From contig OY723276.1 in assembly GCA_963210315.1 (NCBI GenBank), positions 1,054,001 to 1,118,000 on the forward strand: 64,000 nucleotides of DNA. Direction: 5' to 3'. Made by a program: the position numbers and the translations under genes. Every line of letters begins with the position of its first letter. Position 1 is the first letter of the stretch. This stretch comes from Rhynchopus euleeides. Taxonomy: Eukaryota; Euglenozoa; Diplonemea; Diplonemida; Diplonemidae. Shown here in pieces: positions 1-12,383 of this stretch. Under the pieces are notes generated by a model. The model searched no databases and was not told the origin of the DNA. It saw only the letters and a list, made by a program, of their open reading frames with translations.

Positions 1-2634
1 TGAAGGCACGACCTGCGTTCTTCCACACAGAACTCCCTCCAGCACACTTTGCGTGGAACTCGAACTACTTATACTCGAAGATCTTAGGCTGGGCTGAATC
101 ACCATCCCCTGACATTTTGCTGCGTGTGTGCAGCTGTTCCTGAAGCTCGAAGACTTGAAGCTCGCCCTCATGTGCACACTTGTTGGCCATCTTCTCGTCC
201 TGTTGCCCCGTCAAGTGGTTTGTATCCTCAGGCGAAGGGATCGCTTCACGGCAATCGAACTGGTGTTGCATAGTGCCGCAGCACCCAGTGTGGTGTCCGG
301 TGTGCCTTCAATTGTAACTCAAGCAGGTAGATCAGGGTATGGCGAAAGGCCATTACAAACGTATCATGCCAGAGCCGACAGGACATGATCTGGTAGCAGA
401 GGAACAGCAAGACCTGACGCTTGAGTACACGGTCATGTTGGTCAGCACCCCCCAAGAACTTTAGCCACTTTGTTTGTCATCTGCAACCTCTTTACATCGT
501 GGACCGCCGGGCAAATCGTGTAGCGTGGGTTGATGATACATTCGGCGGCATCATGATCATCGCAAAACCACCTCGGTCAAGCTCCTGCGTACTGCATACA
601 TCGATGCACTCGATCGATGCACTCCAACTATCCAGGCAAAATGCACTGCGCTACGACCTGCCATCCATCCTGCAGAATACAACTAGAGGTTTCCCAGGTG
701 GGTCGCAAGCATGGTCGCGTCTGAAGAACGTTGAATCTTCAATTTCCCTGCCTGAGTTTGCTTTGGTACCCCACCAGCAGTACCACCCGTCACTGACCAC
801 AGGAGCTCCGAACCTTCGCCACAGGGCGCGACAGGGCCCTCAGAAAGCAGTCCGCGTCTCCGACATAACATCGTGCTCGGAGAAGTACCAGGCCCACCGC
901 GAGTGTCATACTTGCGAGCACGTCAACGGGGCAGTCACGTTGGGCTCTCTCCAACCCTCCGATTCTAAGTGTCGGTTCTGCTCCTGCCCAGCCCCCTTGG
1001 CACACGATACCTCCATGTTCAACGAGAGTGTTGATCCGCCTTGCCCACACCCGTTTGAGAGGTGCCAAAGCGGAAGGTCTCCAGCAAGTTGACCCCGTTT
1101 CTTCGCGGCTCATCACTTGTACTCTCGCAGCCTCTAACCGAGGTGTGCATCAACGGCCGCGTCATGATGCACCGACACGGTCCCGGGGGAAGGCGAAGCC
1201 GGGAGCAGCACCCCCCTGGTAGCCCTGGGGTGGCGCGCCCTGGCACCATCTGCTGCATGGGCTGTCGATGCGCGGGTCGTGTTTAGCATCTCTTGCGATG
1301 CACTGCAGGCCAAGCCGTTGGCATTATCAGCCTCAACCAAATTCCGAAAATAGGGCTGTCACTTCCAAGGGGAGGCATCACAAATTGGCCCAAAACAAGG
1401 CCGCCAGGCGCGTCAGCGTCGGCGACCGCCCGCCCCCAGTCTGAGAGGCACCAGCCGTAACTCGGTGGAGGCGGGCACAAAACAAAAGGGAGAGTCGTCA
1501 CTGTGCATATCAGCACGGTCCCGCCCTCTGTGCCAGACCAACGCACCACCAAAGGAAAAGAGGAAGAGGCGACGTAAGGCAATGCCTCCGTGCGGCCAGG
1601 AGAACACGAAACAGCGACCCCCCTCATCCGGGGATGCTACGAGCACGGCCAAAAATCGTTCAAATCGTTCAACAAGCCGCAAAGGTGGGCGAGGCCAACA
1701 ATGCAGCAGGGATTGTTCGCAGACGCAGGTGACAGCACACGATATTTCGGTGTTAACACAACGCTCAGCTGCGGCGTGGTTATAACCCACAGCTCAGTGC
1801 TCTGCTCACAGCTTTCTGAGAAAACCACGATGCAGCCTCGCAGCCTCACAGCCAGAGCTGACCAGACTCCGAGTCATGTCACATAAGACTTCCCAGAATG
1901 ACAACCCAGCCCTATACCCTGACATTAGTGCAGAATCCCGAACCCCAGGTCGCCTTCAAGACCCACCCGCTTCTTCCACAGTGAGGCGGACCACCGGCAT
2001 CCCCCATGGTTGGGGCCGTCCCCTGGGCTCTGATGGGCCAGTGTTGTTTCCACTGCAAGGATCGGTAGAACAGACATCATGTTTGCGGTCGTCAACATTC
2101 TCGCCCCATGAAGGCATGTCTCGCCTCACACCTGTCCACCACGCCGTGCCATGATGCGAAGAAGGCCCAGCTTTCAGATATCGGGGGCACACCCGCTTTT
2201 CGGATGTGAATCGGGTCCTTTCTCGAGCCTCCCAGTTTCAGAGGCTGGACCCACAGCGAAGTGACCTTTTCCTCCTCGACTGCAATAGTGTGATCTGCAT
2301 ACTCCTACAAAAATAATCGCTCACGTTTGTGTGCTCAAAGCATGCGGTCAGGTTGGTGTTTGGGCTAGGCAGGCGTTCGGTTGGTGCCCAGTGGCAGCGC
2401 AACTCTTTCCACACGCACTGCAGGCCTCAGGAATTAGAAACCTCCGCGTCTCTCTTAGAATTCGTCGCCCCCACCAGGAGGCCCGAAGCGGACAATCTAC
2501 AAGCAGGACCCGAGGCCGAAGGGTGATCCAAAATGGGAGGCTGCTGTGTTTCTCGGGCTTCGGCCTGCAGTACCACCACACACCACCTGCAGGACTCAGT
2601 TTTGAGACACCAGACACCACCGCAGGCGGGCACA
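1..2634. other. Left-edge intergenic region, no confident gene
   Basis: No reading frame here has the strong third-position G/C bias of the genes further right. The longest open frame, about 424-1092 on the + strand, has no good ATG. Around 860-930 it holds a Cys-rich stretch ending CHTCEHV, which resembles a CLTCEHV stretch in a transposon remnant near 35.05 kb, so it may be a decayed mobile-element gene. A dispersed repeat related to those at 23.9, 33.5 and 41.4 kb lies at about 1616-1680. Confidence 0.4.
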
Positions 2635-5600
2635 ATGCGCGTTGCATGCACGGCCGCGCTGGCCCTGCTCTTCGCAGGGGCAGCGGTAGGGACGCCCCTG
2701 GTGTGCTCGGGGGGGCCTGCTGAGGTGTGCGTGACGGTGGAGGCCGCGCTGGAGGCCAGTATCCGCACGTGTGTGGATGGCGAGTCGACAGCGGGGGCGA
2801 GTGGCGGGATCGCCCTGTCGGGCGGGCTGGCCGGGAAGACGCCGTTCGTGACGTCGCCGTCGACGGAAGGGACGATGTCGTGCGCGGGCGGGGTGGCGAC
2901 GCTGCAGCTGTCGGCCACGGCGTCGGTCGTGCAGTTGGTGGATAACCTGCCGATGGGCGGGACGCTGCTGACCGTGGAGCTGACGGTGGCACAGGCACCG
3001 GCACAGGGCAACCTCAGCGTGGAGTGGTCCGGGACGCTTGTGGGAGGGAAGATCGGGTCCCCGTCGTCGGGGCTGGAGATCGGTTTCACAGTCGGGAAGG
3101 CGTCAGCTGGGGCTGCAGTGGGGACCACGCTGTACGTCGACATTGAGGACCTGTCGGACGTGTTGGATATGGACGTGGACCTGGACCTGCCGTCGCGGCT
3201 GACGTACACGGAGGCAGGGCTGCCCTTCTTCGACGAGAGCATCGTGGGGTCGGCGGCGTCGTGCCCCTTCAACACCCTGTCGGTGCTGCCGGAGCTGTCG
3301 GTTCCCGGGGTGAGCGCAGCCCTGCAGGTGAGCGCGGCTACTGTGGACGTGTGCGCGTTCGTGGCAGGGGACGGGGCGGCACCCTTTGTGCGTGTGGCGG
3401 CGGGGACCGCGGCACCCGTGTCCGTGAACGGGCTGGTGCTGGGCGGGCTGTCGGTTGAGGTGACGGCGGCGTACGCAGGGGCAGCGGTGGAGTGGAGCGG
3501 GTCGCTGTCCGCGTCAGCGACAGTGTTCGACACGGTGGCGTCGGCCGTGTCGGCACAGTTCAGCGCTACGGCACTGAAGGCGCTGGAGGTTCAGGTGGCG
3601 GTGGCGAAGCCTGCCTTCAGCATGTCCGGGACGGTGTCGTACGCGTCCGGTGGGTGCACGTCGGCCAACGCGGGGGCGGTGACGATGTCGGTGCCGAGCG
3701 CGGGGCTGAGTGCGGCGGGGACGATCGCGCAGAAGGACGGGTGCGGTGCGGACGGGACGACGAGTGAGTGGGCCATCACGGTGGTGTCCGCGGACGCGCT
3801 GGAGGTGTCGGGCGTGGCGGTGAAGGAGGTGAACCTGGAACTGGCGTCGGCCGTGGCTGCCGACGGGGCGGTGTCGTGGGCCGGCAGCATCCGCGGGACG
3901 GTGGAGCTGGGGACGGGGAACAGCGCGGCGGCAGCAATCGCGTTCGACGGTGCGGCGGGGAAGATCACGTCGTTCGAGGTGCAGGGGGCGGTGGCGATTG
4001 GGCCCGTGAGCGGCGGGGTGTCGCTGAGCGTGGCCGACGGTGTGATGACCGGGAGCGGGTCACTGGCCTTCGCGGGGGCGGACGCGGAGTCGTCGCTGCC
4101 GACCTTCACGGCGCAGGTGACGCACGTCAGCACGTACACGCCGGACACCGCGGATCTGCCACTGTGGGATGTGGCAGGGCAGCTGGCGTCGTTCGAGGCG
4201 AGCGGGTTCACCCTGTCCGACGTGCGCGTGGCGCTGCAGGGGCGGTTGCAGGGGCAGGACGCGTCGGTGGCGTGGACTGGGTCGTTCGAGGGGGCGAGCA
4301 CGCTGGAGGGGAGCGCCGTGACGCTGCGGGCGGACATCGCGGACAACAAGTTCTCGTCCCTGACCGGGACGGTGGCGGTGTCCGGGAACGGGGTGGCCTT
4401 TGCGGGGCAGGTGGAGATTGCGGCCGGGGCCGGTGGGTGCGCCACAGTGTCAGGGGACGGGGAGTTGACGCTGACGGCGACGTCACACGTCTTCACCGCG
4501 TCGCTGAACTACGACAAGTGTGCTACAGCACCCGGGGCGGTGAAGTTCGCGGTGTCCGGGACGGCGCAGCAGGTCGGGTTTGAGGCGCTGACGCTGTCGT
4601 CCGTGGTGGTGGAACTGACGGGGAAGGTGCCCAGCACAGGGTCGGCGCTTGCGTGGGAGGGGACGCTGGAGGGGGCGGCGAACCTGTTCGGGGGGTCGTC
4701 GCATGCGTCCGTCGCGTTTGCCAATGGGAAGCTGCAGGCGGTGTCGCTGTCGACCCTCTTCATGACGAGCAACGGGCTGCTGTCGTCCACCTTCGCGCTT
4801 GACTACGTGAACAGCTGCGACACCCCGTCGACGGGGAGCGGGACGGCGACGCTGCGCCTCAAGGGGGCGGCCGACCTGGTGTTCAACGCGGACGTGTCGT
4901 ACCACAAGTGCACGGGGGCGATGGAGCTGGCAGGGTCTGTCGCCGGGTCCTGGAACGGGCCTGCGGGGACGCGCTTCACCGGGATGACTGTGGCCCTTGC
5001 GGCAACCGGGAGCGGGGACGAGACGCTGAGCTCGCGGAAGTGGACCGGGACCGTCACGGCGACGACGTCGGCGGGGCTGTCTGCGGAGATTGTGGTGACG
5101 ACGGGGAGCGAGTCGTCCGTGGAGGCGACACTGACGTACAATGACGCGGACAAGGTGCTGGTGTCGGCGACGGTCGGGACGGACTGCAAGGGGACGGGTA
5201 TGGTGGCTCTGACGAACCTGCCGCACAACATCCCTGCGGTGGAGCTGGAGGTGTCCTTCTCGAAGCCGTGCGGGCAGGGGTCGACGAAGGCATGGACGGT
5301 GAGCGGGCAGCTGTCGGAGCTGAAGATCCCGTTCTTCGGGAAGTCCATCACCCTGCCGTCCCCCACGGTGCAGGTGTCCTCCGATGCGGCTGGGAAGAAG
5401 ACTGTGTCGATCAAGGGGCCCTTCCTTGGGGACTACGAGCTGGACCTGTCCATCCCACTGCCACTGAAGGCGGCGGACATCACCCTGCGTGGCGGGCTCC
5501 GGTCGGGCAAGGCGGCCAACCCGGGGGGCTTTGCGTCTGCGTGGCAGGGCAGCGGGTCGCCGTTTGCGGGGTCGCTGGGGGCGGCGGCGCCCGGTCTGTT

Positions 5601-7762
5601 CAACGGGCTGAAGGGGCTGCGCCTCGCAGACGTGGGCATCGACGTGGCCTTCGGCGGGACGGTGTCGCTCACGGCATCCGGCAGCGCATTCGGCCTCGCC
5701 TTTGACGTGGCAGTCGGGGTGGAGCTACGGGATGGCCTTCACGGCGTCGGGTGCGTCCGTGTCGTCCCCGTCGGGGATGCCTGCGGTGGTTGGGAATGTG
5801 CTGAAGCAGCTGGCGCCGACGTACGTGCGGTTCTCCGTGGCGAAGGCGAAGATGACGATCCAGGGGGTGGAGCTGCGCCAGGGCTTGTCGCTGGCCGCGT
5901 TCCTCGGGGCAGACAGTGGGGTGATGCAGTCGGTGAAGGCAATTGCCCCGTCGTCGCTGAAGTCGCAGATCACGTCTGCCGAGGGGAGCGGGAGCGGGGC
6001 CGGTCTGACGGTGGTGGCAGACATCAAGTCGGCGACGCAGATGAATGTGTTTGTGCTGCTTGCGGGGAACATCCCGCTCGGGTCCCCTAAGGTGGTGCTG
6101 AAGGAGGTGGCGCTGGCGTTTGTGCTGAAGACGGGCCCGCCGGAGTTCGGATTCAACGTGGTGCTCGACTTCACCGTCGGGTCCGGGGGCAACGCGCAGA
6201 CCTTCACGACGGCGGGGTTCATCAGCCTGTCGGCGACGGGGTCACTGACGGTGGCACTGTCGGTCGACTCCCCGCAGCCGTGGAGCAAGCCGTTCGGGAT
6301 CCCCGGGGTGAAGGTGCTGTTCCCGCTGGGGGTGAAGATGACTATCACACCCGCGCTCCTGCCGTCGCAGTTTGCGCTGATCGGTGGGATGCAGATCGCG
6401 GGTGTGACGGGGACGGTGGCGCTCGGGGCGGACCTGCAGGACTTCACGAAGACGGCGTTCAAGGGGGAGATCCTGAACCTCGACTTCAAGCGCATCATCA
6501 CCGACATCGCACAGTGCAACTCGTGCCTGGGCCCTGTGGGCGGGGTGATTGCGGACATGTCGCTTGAGAAGTTTGGGGCCTCCTTCAACCCGGACCCGGT
6601 CAACCCTGTGGTGATCCAGATCGCGGACGTGAGCGCAACCATCCCGGTGGGGATCCACATCGACGTGCGGAACCTGGAGCTGTGGGGGGTGGTGCGTATC
6701 GCTGAGGCGAAGTTCAGCGTCTCGAAGGGCGGGATGTCGGCCTCCTTCAAGGCCGACAAGATCGACTGGTCCGTCATCCAGATCACGAGCGCGGACGGGA
6801 GGTCGGGCCCGTCCTTCTCGATGGCGCTCACCCCCTCGAGCCAGTACCTCAAGGTCGACGGGCGTGCGAAGATCCTGGGGCGCACCGTGACGCTGCTGCT
6901 AGAGATGTCGGACAGCAAGGTGTCCGGGCGGTTCGCGTACGACATCGGGGCGGGGCTGTCCGCAGCAGTGACGCTGGACACGCGCGGACGCCCGGGGCAG
7001 CGCGGGTTCCGCAACACCATCACCGGGTCCATCAAGGCCGACATCCTTGCGCGCGCGGTGACGGCGGCGACGAAGTTCCTGTCCGACCTGAAGGCAGACG
7101 CGGACCGCGACCTGAACGCCGCGAACCGGGACCTGAACAGGGCGAAGGGCAAGCTGGACGATGCCAACCGGAAACTGCAGAAAGCGAAGAATGATGCGTC
7201 GAGCAAGATCGGTGGGGCGAAGCGCACTGTCGACAGGCTGTCGAGGGATGCGGACAGCAAGCGCAGCTCGTGCAAGTCGAAGGAGAGGCGGTGCAAGAAG
7301 AAGTTCTGGACGTGCGGGTCTGTTGCAATCTGCTGGACGGAGTACGGTGTGGTGAAGGGGGCGCTCGGGGTTGCCTCCGGCACGCTTGCGGCAGTGCAGA
7401 AGACTGTGGAGGGCGCCGTCACGGTGGCGCAGGGGACCGTGACTGCGGCGAAGGGGGCGGTGAGTGCCGCGCAGGCGACGGTGAACGTGGCCAAGGGTGT
7501 GGTGGGCGCCTTCAACGACATTGCGCGTGTTGTGGGCGGGGCCCTGAAGAACGCGCTGCGCATCCACTCGCTGACCTTCTCCAACACGCTGACAAACGGG
7601 GCAGCGGCTGTCGGTTTCTCTGTTGACATGACCATTGTCGGGAAGCGTGTGAGGTACGGTTTCCGCGTGTCGCTGTCCTACTCCGCCTTCAAGGACGCTA
7701 TCTACAAGGAGTTCAGGCGCCGCATGAAGTCGGCTTGGGGGAAGAAGATTCCGAAGCTGTAA
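2635..7762 (+). CDS. Large secreted repeat protein, interrupted by one apparent frameshift
   Basis: I do not recognise the family. The ATG at 2635 opens a classic signal peptide (MRVACTAALALLFAGAAVG, then TPLVCSG), so the product should enter the secretory pathway. An upstream in-frame ATG at 2533 would bury that signal. The first ~1,030 residues contain about six diverged repeats of roughly 130-140 residues. Each has an alternating beta-like pattern with a W-(S/T/E/A)-G-(T/S) core, such as VEWSGSL, VSWAGSI, VAWTGSF, LAWEGTL and KWTGTV, often followed by paired cysteines (YDKC, YHKC). The frame is open to 6090, but homologous-looking sequence continues in the +1 frame from about 5715 to 7762. 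Dropping one G from GGGG at 5716-5719 gives a continuous protein of about 1,708 residues. The C-terminal part has a charged coiled coil (about 7080-7260), a small Cys cluster (KSKERRCKKKFWTC) and an Ala/Val/Gly-rich helical stretch. The G-run indel is probably a sequencing error, but true pseudogenisation is possible. Confidence 0.8.
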
Positions 7763-9984
7763 GCTGTGAGGGCGTGAGTGCGAGCGTGAGAGCGTGTGTG
7801 TGTGAGGGGGGGGGGTATTTCCTGCGCGCAGGGCATGAAGTAGTAGCAGGAGGATAATAAATTTCAAGGCTAATCGAAGGTTAGTCAGAACTAGAAGCAG
7901 TGTAGCATAGTAGCACATGGATGCAGGTGATTGGGGGTGAGGCTATTTTGTGTGAGCCGTCAACTTTGCCCTTATATTTCCAGAGCCCTCTATACGTGCA
8001 TTTCTACTCCAAACTTCATATCAAATCATTCGAACTTCCTGAAAATCAAACAAACTCTTCCCCCCACAACGAGAATTCAAATTCAAAGAAGTAAGCAACC
8101 CACACACACCAAGGCACACTTACCGGCTGTCGATGATGCAGTGCGGGCACGCTGGCTGCGGCATTCACTCTTCCCTTTGGTTTGAATGCCATTGTCACTT
8201 GCGCCCCATTCTGGTGGGTGGGTAGAGGTTGAGACTTGGCCGGCAGGGCTGTTGTGGCAGTACCGTCGCCACCACAGCGCCAGAGTGTCAGCTAGCTCCG
8301 CTAGGGGACGACCCACCGGCACTGGCACTGGTACTGGCCGACAGCCCTGCATCTTTTGCACCCCTCTCCACAGACCACTCGCAAACTCCACAGCGCGGGT
8401 CTCAGGATGCAGAACTATTCCGGCAGCTCGCGCCCTCCACCCTGCACCCACCCTCGCAGTGCGTGCCCCCTGCATCGGCGGCTGTGTGTTGCGTGCCACA
8501 TGCAATCCCTCCTTCCCGCCTCCCCCGAACCCTTGAGACAGGGTTGCGGAGTTAGTCTTGTCTTTTCCCCCTGTTCATTGATCCCACCACCGCCCCCCCC
8601 CCCCCCCCCGCCCCCTTCCCCGTTTTTATCCATTTTTTGGTTTTCTTTAATTTGTGTTTTTTTTGGGGTGCTTGCGGGCGGCAATGCCTTTCAGCATCCG
8701 AAACACACAACCCAGCAGCATGACTGGAGTAAGAGGTGGGGGGAAGTGGGGTCAGCCCACCCCCGAACGCCTTCCTATGCCGAACAACATCACAACCCAG
8801 AGACATGTTGGGGAGTTCCTGGTGAGGCTGTGTTGATTTTTTCCCTCCAGCCTCTCGCTTCCCCCCCTCTTCCTGTCGCCTGCAACCGACACCACCCCCT
8901 GTTCTGAGACGTTCGTGGGGGTCATGCGCTAGTGATGTGCCAGCACTGGCTTATTTTTAAAAAAAAATATTCGCGGCGCCTTTTTCCCAAATCCCCCCTT
9001 CCCTTCCCCTCTCCTCCTCCTTTTCCACTTTCTATGATATCTTCCCTCTCGCATGTGTCGCCCCGCCGGATAAGGCTGTTTGTGTTGTTTGAATGCTGCA
9101 CGCGCCGCGCACCAGCAGCACGCACACTCACACCCTGTTCCGACGAGACGCCTCATCACACGACGATATTTATTATTCGCATCACGGCATGCAGTGGGTT
9201 TCCCTGTGTTGAAGGGGGTGTGGTGGAAACACATACACCCTGCATCTGGGTGGAACCTCTCGCATGTTGCGATGCCCAACGTAACGCGCCTGGACGCAGC
9301 AGTCTCGGTGCAGCACTGCCACCACCCAGGGCAATGCAACCACCCCGAACTGCTGATGCAAACTGCAGCAATAAATGATGGCATGTGTATGTGTGTGAGA
9401 AGTCTGTGGATCCGCTATGTGTTCCCGCCGCATACAAACCCCACCTGTGCTGCAGGCTGCAGGCCGACCCACGGTCGGCCCCGTGCAGGCAGCGCGGACG
9501 GTGTAGATGTTGCGGGTTATAGTTGTGGGTCTCGGACTGTGTGTCTTGTCTTGGCTCTGCCCGATGTCTCATGCGGGAAGCCTATGCCATTCCACGAGGC
9601 TGCGTAGTTTTGCGGTATCGCACACCACATGGAGCACGCCAACAGAAAAGGGTGCAGAAGAGAGATGAAGACGCGATGTGTGAATTGTACCCACAAAGAC
9701 CGAGCGGCAGGGCCGAGCCCAGCCCCACCATCCCCCCGTTCCCACATCTCACCTGCAGATATATGCGAACGCTTTGCACTCTTGTACATCGTCCCCTCGG
9801 TGTTCTGCCTGCAGAGCAGAGATGGCGATTGCTCCAGGGACCCTGTCCCCCTTCTGTGCGGTCCTATGTGTGCACCGGTCAGCCACACCACTCGCCTCTC
9901 CGTGCGGACACGGCACAGCCGTCAGATGCCCGTCTAGCCGGATGGACTCAGAATGCCCCTCCCCCCTCTAGCCACCACACCCAG
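7763..9984. other. Intergenic region after the secreted-protein gene
   Basis: An AATAAA at 7856-7861 follows the stop and could be a polyadenylation signal. The rest holds homopolymer C runs (8595-8610), polypyrimidine stretches and short unbiased ORFs. I see no supportable gene. The right boundary is the AT-rich foldback element. Confidence 0.5.
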
Positions 9985-10991
9985 CACGGTGGGATCTTGT
10001 AAATTTTACATGTATAACTACAAGTATATACATGTATTATACATGTATAATACTTGCATGTCAACTATTATACATGTATAATACATGTATATGCCTGAAA
10101 TATACATGTAAAATACATGTATATCAAGTAAAAATACAAGTATAATACTTGCATGTCAACTATTATACTTGTATTTTTACTTGATATACATGTATTTTAC
10201 ATGTATATTTCAGGCATTTACATGTATTTTACATGTATAATACTTGTCATGCAAGTATTATACATGTAAAATACTTGCATGACAAGTAAAATACATGTAT
10301 AATACTTGCATGACAAGTAAAATACTTGCATGCAAGTAAAATACATGTATTTTACTTGCATGCAAGTATTTTACTTGTCATGCAAGTATTTTACATGTAT
10401 AATACTTGCATGACAAGTATTATACATGTAAAATACATGTAAATGCCTGAAATATACATGTAAAATACATGTACCGTATACGTAAATATTTTGGAACGTA
10501 AATATTATGGAACGTAAATATTTTGGAACGCTGGTGGGTTGGCGTTCCAGATTTTTTTCGTTCCATAATATTTACAGGGCTTTCTGCGACTCGGGGACTT
10601 GGACCAGGTGATCGGACGGCATGCAGAGTCCCTGACGGGACCTACTCGTGCACTTTTCGCGCGATTCCTGACGCAAGCCGTCCTCACCACCGAGTCCCCA
10701 ACTGGCCCTGTAAATATTTTGGAACGTAAATATTATGGAACGGACCGGCCAAAAATGGGCCCGTTCCATAATATTTACGTATACGGTATATCAAGTAAAA
10801 ATACATGTATAATAGTTGACATGCAAGTATTATACATGTATTTTTACTTGATATACATGTATTTTACATGTATATTTCAGGCATATACATGTATTATACA
10901 TGCATAATAGTTGACATGCAAGTATTATACATGTATAATACATGTATTATACTTGTAGTTATACATGTAAAATTTACAAGATCCCACCGTG
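9985..10991. mobile_element. AT-rich foldback element, about 1 kb
   Basis: The two ends are inverted copies: CACGGTGGGATCTTGTAAAT at 9985 and its complement ending at 10991. The arms run for several hundred bases and consist almost wholly of short palindromes such as TACATGTA and ACTTGCATG joined in varying order. The central 300 bases (about 10490-10790) are a second nested inverted repeat built from GGAACGTAAATATTWTGGAACG, around a short GC-rich core. There is no coding capacity, so it is a non-autonomous foldback or MITE-like element. No target duplication is evident. It ends only 61 bases before the start codon of the first membrane-protein gene. Confidence 0.85.
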
Positions 10992-11005
10992 AGACACTCA
11001 CACCA

Positions 11006-11024
11006 CCCCCCCCCCCCCCCCTAG
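11006..11024 (+). promoter_or_regulatory. C16-TAG, candidate 3' splice (trans-splice) acceptor
   Basis: A run of 16 C is followed directly by TAG at 11022-11024, 27 bases before the ATG at 11052. Polypyrimidine plus AG just upstream of an intronless gene is the pattern expected of a spliced-leader acceptor. No cis-donor is evident upstream, where the foldback element lies. Confidence 0.35.
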
Positions 11025-11051
11025 GACCCCACCACACAGCGCCGCCACAAG

Positions 11052-11549
11052 ATGACGAAAGAGGTTGAGTACCAGCGTCAGTCGACGACCACCGTGACGC
11101 ACCACAAGCGCCCCTTCGGGCATGTCGTCCGCAGCTTCGTCATCCTGGTCGGGATCTGGTTCTACTTCCTGTTTGTTGTGTGCATCCCCGAGGCGCGCCG
11201 CGAGAACGGCGAATACAAGATGATCAGCGTCGGATCTGGCATCGTGCAGGGCTGCGCGTTCATCTTCATGCTCTTTGTCTTCTGGGGGCTCCGCCGCACC
11301 AACATTGTCCGCATCATCGCTCTCGTCCTCCTTGTCATCTACGTGATCGGTGCCTTGGTTCTCGCCATCGGGCGGGGCCGCCAGACCACCTGGGCATGGG
11401 ACGGCACTGAAAGCCACGAGTTCGGCGACAAGGCCTACACCCGCCTCTACTACATCGGCCGCCTCATCGGCGAGGTCGCCTACGTCACAGCAGGGGTGCT
11501 GATCATCCTCCCCGACCTGGGCATCCTCAGCGACTCGGAGGGCAAGTAA
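11052..11549 (+). CDS. Four-helix membrane protein, most diverged paralog
   Basis: 165 residues, no intron. Four hydrophobic segments are visible: after RPFGHVVRSF (ILVGIWFYFLFVVCI), SGIVQGCAFIFMLFVFWGL, IIALVLLVIYVIGALVLAI and YIGRLIGEVAYVTAGVLIIL. The protein ends PDLGILSDSEGK. The N-terminus is polar and Thr-rich. It shares the RP(F/W)GH-VRSF start, the GIWFYF helix, the R-R-T motif between helices 2 and 3 and the PDLGIL end with four genes downstream in this window, but the rest is strongly diverged. The loop between helices 3 and 4 is unlike the others (QTTWAWDGTESHEFGDKAYT). Family and function are unknown to me. The even number of helices suggests both termini lie on the same side. Confidence 0.9.
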   Translation: MTKEVEYQRQSTTTVTHHKRPFGHVVRSFVILVGIWFYFLFVVCIPEARRENGEYKMISVGSGIVQGCAFIFMLFVFWGLRRTNIVRIIALVLLVIYVIGALVLAIGRGRQTTWAWDGTESHEFGDKAYTRLYYIGRLIGEVAYVTAGVLIILPDLGILSDSEGK

Positions 11550-12383
11550 TCACGTGAGTCAGAAGGGCTGAGGTGTGGGGGCAGTTGACACCACACGCAA
11601 CCCGCTTGAAGCATACGAGAGAGGAGGGGGGGGGGGGGCGAGATGGCCCTGGGGAGGGGTTTTTTGCAGGTGGGGGATGGGATGGGATGGGTGGAGGGGT
11701 TGAGTGCTGCAAAGCTGATATGAATACAAAAAGCCTTGCAGATTCAGATAGAAGAAAAAGTTGCCCCGATCTTTCTCCGTTTATTTTTTCACGCGTTAGC
11801 AAGAACCTTGTTGTCACGGTGAAAAAAGATAGTTGGCAGCGCTTTTTTTTGGGGGGTGACAAACAGCAATCTGCCCTTTGCCTTGTTGCTTTGACTGCGT
11901 GCACATTTCACACCAAGCCCTTCACCAGGCAAAATAAAACACACACACACGCGAGTTTTGTTCACCCGGGTATGGCGCACAAACAACGCCTTATCTTTTT
12001 TCCCTTTTTCTCCTTTCCAGAAATCCTTGTTTGTGCCCTCGCTAGCCCTCCCCTGCCTCCTCCCCTCCCCTCCCCTCCCCTCCACAAGTATACCTTCCTC
12101 CCTAGTAGTACTGCAACCTGCCCTCATCGGTGTGAGGTGTCAGTGCGTGCGCTGACCGCCCAGTTTTAGCGCGGCCAGCCCTCCGTCCCCAAGCAGGTTG
12201 CTCATAAATGTGTGACCCAAATGAAGCCCACAGGGCGAAGGAGGGAGGGGAGAGGATTTGTGGGCGGAAGCTCGTTGTTCTAATATATGACGAGAGGGTG
12301 TGTGTGTGTGTGCGGAGGGACTCCCGAAAAGTTCTGAAAGTGTCGGAGGAGTTGGGGCGATGTAGCAAAGGACGTAGTGGGAA
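11550..12383. other. Spacer with a dispersed repeat
   Basis: At about 11810-12005 lies a copy of a repeat also found at 50195-50350 and, inverted, at 40445-40600. It includes GATAGTTGGCAGCGCTTT and GGCGCACAAACAACGCCTT. G and C runs and GATGG-type simple sequence make up the rest. No gene. Confidence 0.5.

Noticed and set aside
3591-4496. Long minus-strand frames opposite the secreted-protein gene (also at 5725-7635)
   Set aside because: Antisense shadows of GC-rich coding sequence; Ser/Thr/Pro-rich with no starts or motifs.
5700-5735. Programmed +1 frameshift in the secreted-protein gene
   Set aside because: No known slippery site or stop codon at the shift point; a G-run indel explains it more simply.
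8356-8907. Pro-rich ORF across a C run
   Set aside because: Driven by the homopolymer; no coding bias on either side.
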